Part shown: piece after piece, positions 60,043 through 64,000 of the stretch
How positions within the stretch are numbered: the stretch's first letter is position 1
Layout: each line of letters begins with the position of its first letter
Assembly: GCF_000747525.1 (NCBI RefSeq)
Contig: NZ_CP009278.1
Coordinates: forward strand, 3,162,001-3,226,000
DNA length: 64,000 nt
Reading direction: 5' to 3'
From: Sphingobacterium sp. ML3W
Lineage (GTDB): Bacteria > Bacteroidota > Bacteroidia > Sphingobacteriales > Sphingobacteriaceae
Translations under genes and position numbers: made by a program
Notes under the pieces: generated by a model
Told to the model about the DNA's origin: nothing
Database searches by the model: none
The model's input: the letters and a program-made list of their open reading frames with translations, nothing else

Positions 60043-60918
60043 ATGTTGAATCAAGATATTCAAATTCTAACGTTAAATAAGCTGAACACCCATATCAGTC
60101 TACGGTCTGAACTGGGAATACTGACTATGGATAATTTTTTAGAAAAAGTGAACAAAAATGGAAATTTCAAAAATAAATTTTATGCTGTTTTCCTTTTCAC
60201 TGATTGCAAAGGTTCTTTAAAAATTGATAATCAGTGCTATGATCTAATTCCACATCAGTTCTTTTTTCTCAATTACAATCAGGTTTTTAGTTTTCAGGAT
60301 ACCGAATCCTGCAAAGGTTATGTTCTATTGTTTACAAAGTCATTCTACAACTACATCTATACTGGAAACAAGATGATAAACAGTGATACTGCACTAGTAG
60401 AGATGTCGCCTTACATCATCCTAAAAAATGAAAGTAGAAAAGACCAATGGCAAAGTTTTGAAGAGCTAAAAAAAGAATACCAGTCAGAGAAAATTCTATT
60501 TAAAGAAGTAATCTGTCTGTTGCTGAAAGTTTTCGTTTTAAAATACATTCGCTACTCTCACAAAACGTCTCATCTCAATACCCAATCCGATCGAAAAAAA
60601 ACGCTAGTTGATCATTTTAATAATCTTGTCAATATTAATTTTAAAGAACTAAAAACCACTTCTACCTATGCCAAAAAATTAAACATCACCCCTAATTATC
60701 TCAATGCCATCATCAAGGAAAGTCTGGATATCTCAGCTGGAAAGATCATTAAAAATCGTGTCATCCTAGAAGCAGAAAGGCTTTTATTACACACTACCCT
60801 TTCCGTTACAGAAATTTCCTACGAGCTAGGTTTTAGCGATAAATCTCATTTTGGAAAGTACTTTAAGGCTGAGAAGGAATATTCCCCAAATCAATATCGA
60901 AAAGCAAATACAGGATGA
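60043..60918 (+). CDS. AraC-family transcriptional regulator
   Basis: The 291-residue regulator has an N-terminal cupin-like domain (about 35-115; FYAVFLFTDCKGSLKIDNQ, YDLIPHQFFFLNYNQVFSF) and a C-terminal double helix-turn-helix (about 190-291; AKKLNITPNYLNAIIKE, SVTEISYELGFSDKSHFGKY). It lies between the racemase pair and a divergent-end quinone reductase gene in the tRNA-flanked segment, and is likely their regulator. The layout matches the regulator at 7051, though the proteins are not near-identical. Confidence 0.87.
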   Translation: MLNQDIQILTLNKLNTHISLRSELGILTMDNFLEKVNKNGNFKNKFYAVFLFTDCKGSLKIDNQCYDLIPHQFFFLNYNQVFSFQDTESCKGYVLLFTKSFYNYIYTGNKMINSDTALVEMSPYIILKNESRKDQWQSFEELKKEYQSEKILFKEVICLLLKVFVLKYIRYSHKTSHLNTQSDRKKTLVDHFNNLVNINFKELKTTSTYAKKLNITPNYLNAIIKESLDISAGKIIKNRVILEAERLLLHTTLSVTEISYELGFSDKSHFGKYFKAEKEYSPNQYRKANTG

Positions 60919-61087
60919 TTTTGTTGTTTCGCTTCCCGAGTGCTCCTGTAACATCTATCCGTGGAGGTTTTTCAAAACATTTCAAAGTACAAATTGACTC
61001 CCAAACTTAGAAATTCTCACCTTTACAAGCCGTTTACGGGATAGCTAATACATTTTCTTTTCTGACTCGACTTTTTACAATTAGCGG

Positions 61088-61684
61088 TTATCCACAACAG
61101 TTTATCAAATTGACCAATAACTTTTTAATTTGTTCTTTATGCTTTTCTCTTACATTTTCAATTTCTAATGTTCCCCCAAGTATAAGCATTTCCTTCTGTT
61201 CATAACGTTTCCCTAGCCTGTCATCAAGCATGACACTTTGCATGCTCTGAGCAATGCCGATTTCATTTAAAAACTCGTTAGCATGTCCTGCTGTACAAAT
61301 TATGGCTCCATATTTAATAATTTTCATTTTGGGTAAGTCTGCCTTTTGTCCATAAGCATAGCCTACTGAATACACTCTATCAAACCAACCTTTCATCATT
61401 GCCGGACAGTCACTCCACCAGACCGGATAAATAAAAATAATACGGTCAGCATTTTCTATTTTTCTATGTTCTTCAACCACATCTTTCGAAATTGGCAATT
61501 CAGTATTTGCAGCTCCTTCTCTACGGTATTCATTTTCTGTCAAATTACTTTGAAAATTGTTGGCATACAAATCAGAAACTTCAAGGCTACAGTTTTGTTC
61601 CATCAACATATTTTTCACTTGGTTTAATACCTGAAAAGTATAAGAGTTTTCACTTGGGTGACAGTAAACAATTAAAATATTCAT
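61088..61684 (-). CDS. NAD(P)H dehydrogenase (quinone), flavodoxin-fold
   Basis: The 198-residue protein has the Flavodoxin_2 pattern: ILIVYCHPSENSYTFQVLNQ at the N-terminus (FMN/FAD phosphate loop), DRIIFIYPVWWSDCPAMMKG near 85 and WFDRVYSVGYAYG. It reduces quinones or other electrophiles by two electrons in the cytoplasm (MdaB/KefF/NQO-like). It is convergent with the AraC gene and the last cargo gene before the second tRNA. Confidence 0.87.
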   Translation of the reverse strand: MNILIVYCHPSENSYTFQVLNQVKNMLMEQNCSLEVSDLYANNFQSNLTENEYRREGAANTELPISKDVVEEHRKIENADRIIFIYPVWWSDCPAMMKGWFDRVYSVGYAYGQKADLPKMKIIKYGAIICTAGHANEFLNEIGIAQSMQSVMLDDRLGKRYEQKEMLILGGTLEIENVREKHKEQIKKLLVNLINCCG

Positions 61685-61908
61685 CCTAATTCTATTTTGT
61701 TATGAATTCTATTGATTAGACCAATAAATTGCTTTTCGTAAGCTTAAAGTTTAAGTAACCAGATTATTTTCTTTAAACTCTTTTATACATAATTTGATAT
61801 TCCCAATTTAAAATTTAATAAATAACGCAATAACAGCCGAGTTTTGTGATTTATCAACATTAGTAAACGGAAATTTTAAAAAAAAGGACAAAAAACAAGC
61901 ATCTAGGC

Positions 61909-61939
61909 TTTGCAAAATAAAATAATTCGCTTATGTTTG
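61909..61939 (+). promoter_or_regulatory. tRNA-Ser promoter, right copy
   Basis: TTTG (61909-61912), 19 bases, TATGTTTG (61932-61939): both elements kept exactly as in the left copy. Confidence 0.8.
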
Positions 61940-61953
61940 CAATGTCAAAACAA

Positions 61954-62043
61954 GGAAGAATGCCTGAGTGGCCGAAAGGAACAGTTTGCTAAACTGTCGT
62001 ACTGGAAACGGTACCGAGGGTTCGAATCCCTCTTCTTCCTCCA
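61954..62043 (+). tRNA. tRNA-Ser(GCU), right copy
   Basis: Identical over all 90 bases to the copy at 57623, including the GCT anticodon, the variable arm and the encoded CCA. Both copies look functional. Confidence 0.95.
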
Positions 62044-62049
62044 AGACAA

Positions 62050-62084
62050 AACAAAGCCCGACAACAGTCGGGCTTTGTCGTTTA
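62050..62084 (+). terminator. tRNA-Ser terminator, right copy
   Basis: ACAAAGCCCGAC, loop AACA, GTCGGGCTTTGT, followed by CGTTTAT. The stem is shared with the left copy; the loop differs. Confidence 0.85.
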
Positions 62085-62103
62085 TAGTCATTACAATCTT
62101 CCC

Positions 62104-62325
62104 CTAATCATTGATCAACCGCTGCACTTCCTCAGCAGATTCAATAACATCAAACGATGTTGCACTGTGCGTGGAAGTAAGGATACAAAATATAGTGGTA
62201 AGCATTCGACCCTGATAATCATTTTGAACAAAATGCACAATGTTTTCTGCTATAAAATAAATGGGTCTTTCTATTACATCATCACCCTTTTTAACCCTTT
62301 GAGTTAGTTTAATTGATTTAGCCAT
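62104..62325 (-). CDS. small hypothetical protein, 73 aa
   Basis: It starts MAKSIKLTQRVKKGDDVIER and ends SFDVIESAEEVQRLIND. The beta-rich pattern (a short IKLT strand, a FIAENIVHFVQND strand pair, a FDVIESAEEVQRLI helix) loosely recalls FlbD-like small proteins, but no function is claimed. AAGGA lies three bases before the start codon on its strand. It sits directly outside the right tRNA. Confidence 0.6.
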   Translation of the reverse strand: MAKSIKLTQRVKKGDDVIERPIYFIAENIVHFVQNDYQGRMLTTIFCILTSTHSATSFDVIESAEEVQRLIND

Positions 62326-62518
62326 ATCCTTGTCTTTTATATATTAAATATAATCAAATCCTATCTTGAATCCAATGGTTAATTTCAAGCTATGCTAACA
62401 TTGATAGATTGAATTCCAGATGTTTTCAGCAACAGTGGTGAAATTATAGAGAATTTAATTTACCAGAAAAATACCCCATCAATTCATTAGCCTTATTAAA
62501 TAGCATCATACCTAATAT
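62326..62518. other. intergenic region
   Basis: AT-rich with no open frame or hairpin of note. With the doubtful small frame after it, the gap to the flavoprotein gene is about 415 bases. Confidence 0.4.
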
Positions 62519-62704
62519 TTGAACAACATTTTAGACGACGTAATAGATTTTGACGATAAAATCAAGCAAGCGTTCAATAAGGAAGCTTTAAGCCTTAAAA
62601 ACGCTTATTTGGATAAATTGAGATTAGATTCGAAAGTACACTACAGCATGCACACATTATCGTCAATACTTTATCATCGTCTTTTGATATCTAAACCTAA
62701 GTAA
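62519..62704 (+). CDS. doubtful small protein, 61 aa, TTG start
   Basis: An in-frame TAA lies six bases upstream, so TTG 62519 is the only early start. The product begins MNNILDDVIDFDDKIKQAFN and has a charged helical first half. It could be real or a remnant; no family is recognised. Confidence 0.3.
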   Translation: MNNILDDVIDFDDKIKQAFNKEALSLKNAYLDKLRLDSKVHYSMHTLSSILYHRLLISKPK

Positions 62705-62740
62705 GTAATTCCTTAGCATAAATGCTTATTTTTACACACA

Positions 62741-63916
62741 ATGAACGAAGATCCTATTATTATCATTGGAGCTGGTCCAGCGGGATTAATGGCAGCACAG
62801 CAGTTGGCCACTAAAGGCTATCATGTACACATCTATGAAAAAAATAAAGCCGCTGCCAGAAAGTTTTTGGTCGCTGGGCATGGTGGTTTTAACCTCACAC
62901 ATAACGAACCGATAGATACCTTCGTTGAAAAATATGATGCGCATGAGATACAATGTATCGTTCGTTCTTTTGACAACTGCGCAACGGTCGCATGGCTTTC
63001 TTCTATAGGAATATCTACATACGTGGGTAGTTCAGGAAAAATATTTCCTAAAAAAAACATCAAACCCATCCAAGTATTACAAGCATGGCTCGATCATCTC
63101 AAACATTTGGGAGTGTCCATACACTATGGACATCGTTTGATTGATTTTGATACAAAATCAATCACTTACAGCCACAATGACATCACAATACACCAAAATT
63201 ACCAAAAACTCATATTGGCTTTAGGGGGTGGATCATGGCAAAAAACAGGGTCAGATGCGGCATGGGTACCACTATTGGAGTCCAAAAACATCCGCATAAA
63301 TCCCCTTCAATCAGCCAATTCAGGATACAACACAAGAGATAACTGGAAAAGTTTAGAAGGACAGGTTTTAAAAAACATACAGGTTTCATTTAATGGTTCC
63401 AAAAAATTAGGAGAACTGGTATTTACCACATATGGTATTGAAGGAAGTCCGCTGTACTACTTGAATCGCTACACAAGACCTTTTGACTTTCCACTAGATA
63501 TCCAAATTGATTTAAAACCCAATATGGCAATAAATACTATTTTAAAACAACTTCAATCTGGTGGAAATGTTAGTTCGCTATTAAAAAATAACCTCAAACT
63601 ATCAACCACAGCAATAGCACTTTTAAAAAAATTGGATAAATCAACATTTACAGATCCACAAGCCTTAGCGCGTGCCATAAAAAGCTATTCCATCCCGGTT
63701 ACTGGACTTCGACCTATTGATGAGGTTATTTCTACTGCAGGTGGAATACCATTTACAGAACTAAACGAAAATCTTGCATTTCATCAATTTCAACAGGTAT
63801 ATTGTGCAGGTGAGATGATCGATTGGGAGGCTCCTACAGGTGGGTACTTGCTACAAGCTTGTTTTAGTACCGGAATGTGGGTAGCACAAGCAATTTGCAA
63901 TCAAGATCGCTCCTGA
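62741..63916 (+). CDS. HI0933-type FAD-dependent flavoprotein (BaiN-like family)
   Basis: The 391-residue flavoprotein has the FAD dinucleotide motif GAGPAGLMAAQ (9-19), GHGGFNLTHNEP near 47, LALGGGSWQKTGSDAAW near 146, and the C-terminal TAGGIPFTELNE and YCAGEMIDWEAPTGGYLLQA (split: YCAGEMIDWEAP, TGGYLLQACFSTG). This is the HI0933-like/TIGR03862 group, whose reaction is mostly unknown. It appears to stand alone; 84 bases follow to the window edge with nothing of note. Confidence 0.85.
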   Translation: MNEDPIIIIGAGPAGLMAAQQLATKGYHVHIYEKNKAAARKFLVAGHGGFNLTHNEPIDTFVEKYDAHEIQCIVRSFDNCATVAWLSSIGISTYVGSSGKIFPKKNIKPIQVLQAWLDHLKHLGVSIHYGHRLIDFDTKSITYSHNDITIHQNYQKLILALGGGSWQKTGSDAAWVPLLESKNIRINPLQSANSGYNTRDNWKSLEGQVLKNIQVSFNGSKKLGELVFTTYGIEGSPLYYLNRYTRPFDFPLDIQIDLKPNMAINTILKQLQSGGNVSSLLKNNLKLSTTAIALLKKLDKSTFTDPQALARAIKSYSIPVTGLRPIDEVISTAGGIPFTELNENLAFHQFQQVYCAGEMIDWEAPTGGYLLQACFSTGMWVAQAICNQDRS

Positions 63917-64000
63917 CGAGCAAATTACAGCAATAGACCATGTTAAATGGATTTTCGATGAATTTCCGAGGAATTGAAATAATACACCATGAATAGTGCA

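Larger units (their letters stand above)
61904..62084. repeat. right copy of the 180-bp direct repeat around tRNA-Ser
   Basis: It matches 57573-57756 from TAGGCTTTGCA to the end of the terminator. The homology starts abruptly at the same distance (50 bases) before the tRNA and stops just after the terminator. Confidence 0.9.

Noticed and set aside
1..64000. CRISPR array, transposase, integrase or prophage genes
   Set aside because: No regularly spaced repeats, no transposase or integrase motifs and no terminal inverted repeats were seen; the tRNA-flanked segment is the only mobile-looking feature.

Overview
The window looks like chromosome of a Bacteroidota member, most likely the Sphingobacteriaceae (Sphingobacterium or a close relative). 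The reasons are AT-rich DNA, many promoters of the Bacteroidota form (-7 box TAnnTTTG, sometimes with TTTG about 19-20 bp upstream), few strong Shine-Dalgarno sites, TonB-dependent receptors with an N-terminal carboxypeptidase-like domain, a DUF3276/PUR protein, a LytS/LytTR pair and an HmuY-type haem lipoprotein. All names rest on motifs and recalled family features; no database search was run.

Layout. 1-9.9 kb: a PUR-family protein (cut by the window edge), a LiaF-like membrane protein with a LytS/LytTR two-component pair, a serine hydrolase, a 2-hydroxyacid dehydrogenase, an MscS channel, an AraC regulator, a DUF983 protein, a cysteine desulfurase and an IscA-type protein. 10-15 kb: asparagine synthetase AsnA, a DbpA-like RNA helicase and an exported CocE/NonD hydrolase with a small membrane protein. 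15-22.9 kb: an acyl-CoA/leucine-type catabolic block (enoyl-CoA hydratase, HMG-CoA lyase, acyl-CoA dehydrogenase, carboxyltransferase subunit, acetoacetyl-CoA synthetase) and a PaaE-like reductase. 23-33 kb: a complete haem acquisition locus. 33-48.9 kb: housekeeping and stress genes (BrnQ, exported superoxide dismutase, PyrE, NUDIX, SDR, old yellow enzyme, VOC protein, AI-2E transporter, thioredoxin-like lipoprotein, GAPDH), a siderophore receptor, a second serine hydrolase and a metallo-hydrolase. 49-57.5 kb: two aconitases side by side, ribulose-phosphate epimerase and a 7TM-HD phosphodiesterase. 57.6-62.1 kb: two copies of tRNA-Ser(GCU), each with its own promoter and terminator, enclosing about 4.1 kb of accessory genes. 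The right end holds two small proteins and an HI0933-type flavoprotein.

The haem locus is the most distinctive system. An AraC regulator faces a minus-strand operon encoding a periplasmic haem-binding protein, a permease and an ATPase that is fused to a complete HemS/HmuS-type haem-handling domain. Divergently transcribed are a TonB-dependent receptor, an HmuY lipoprotein, a biliverdin-type haem oxygenase and a lipoprotein made of two tandem domains that look like diverged HmuY units. A 23-bp palindrome-like sequence, ending in or close to ATTACAAATAA, lies at all three promoter regions of the locus and again upstream of the siderophore receptor at 42.9-45.5 kb, which suggests one iron-responsive (Fur-like) regulon. 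Three 21-bp direct repeats just before the receptor gene look like AraC-type binding sites.

Other points: five genes share the arrangement TAnnTTTG, four bases, start codon, which predicts leaderless mRNAs; the superoxide dismutase carries a Tat signal; and the tRNA-Ser duplication marks a candidate acquired island without a visible integrase.
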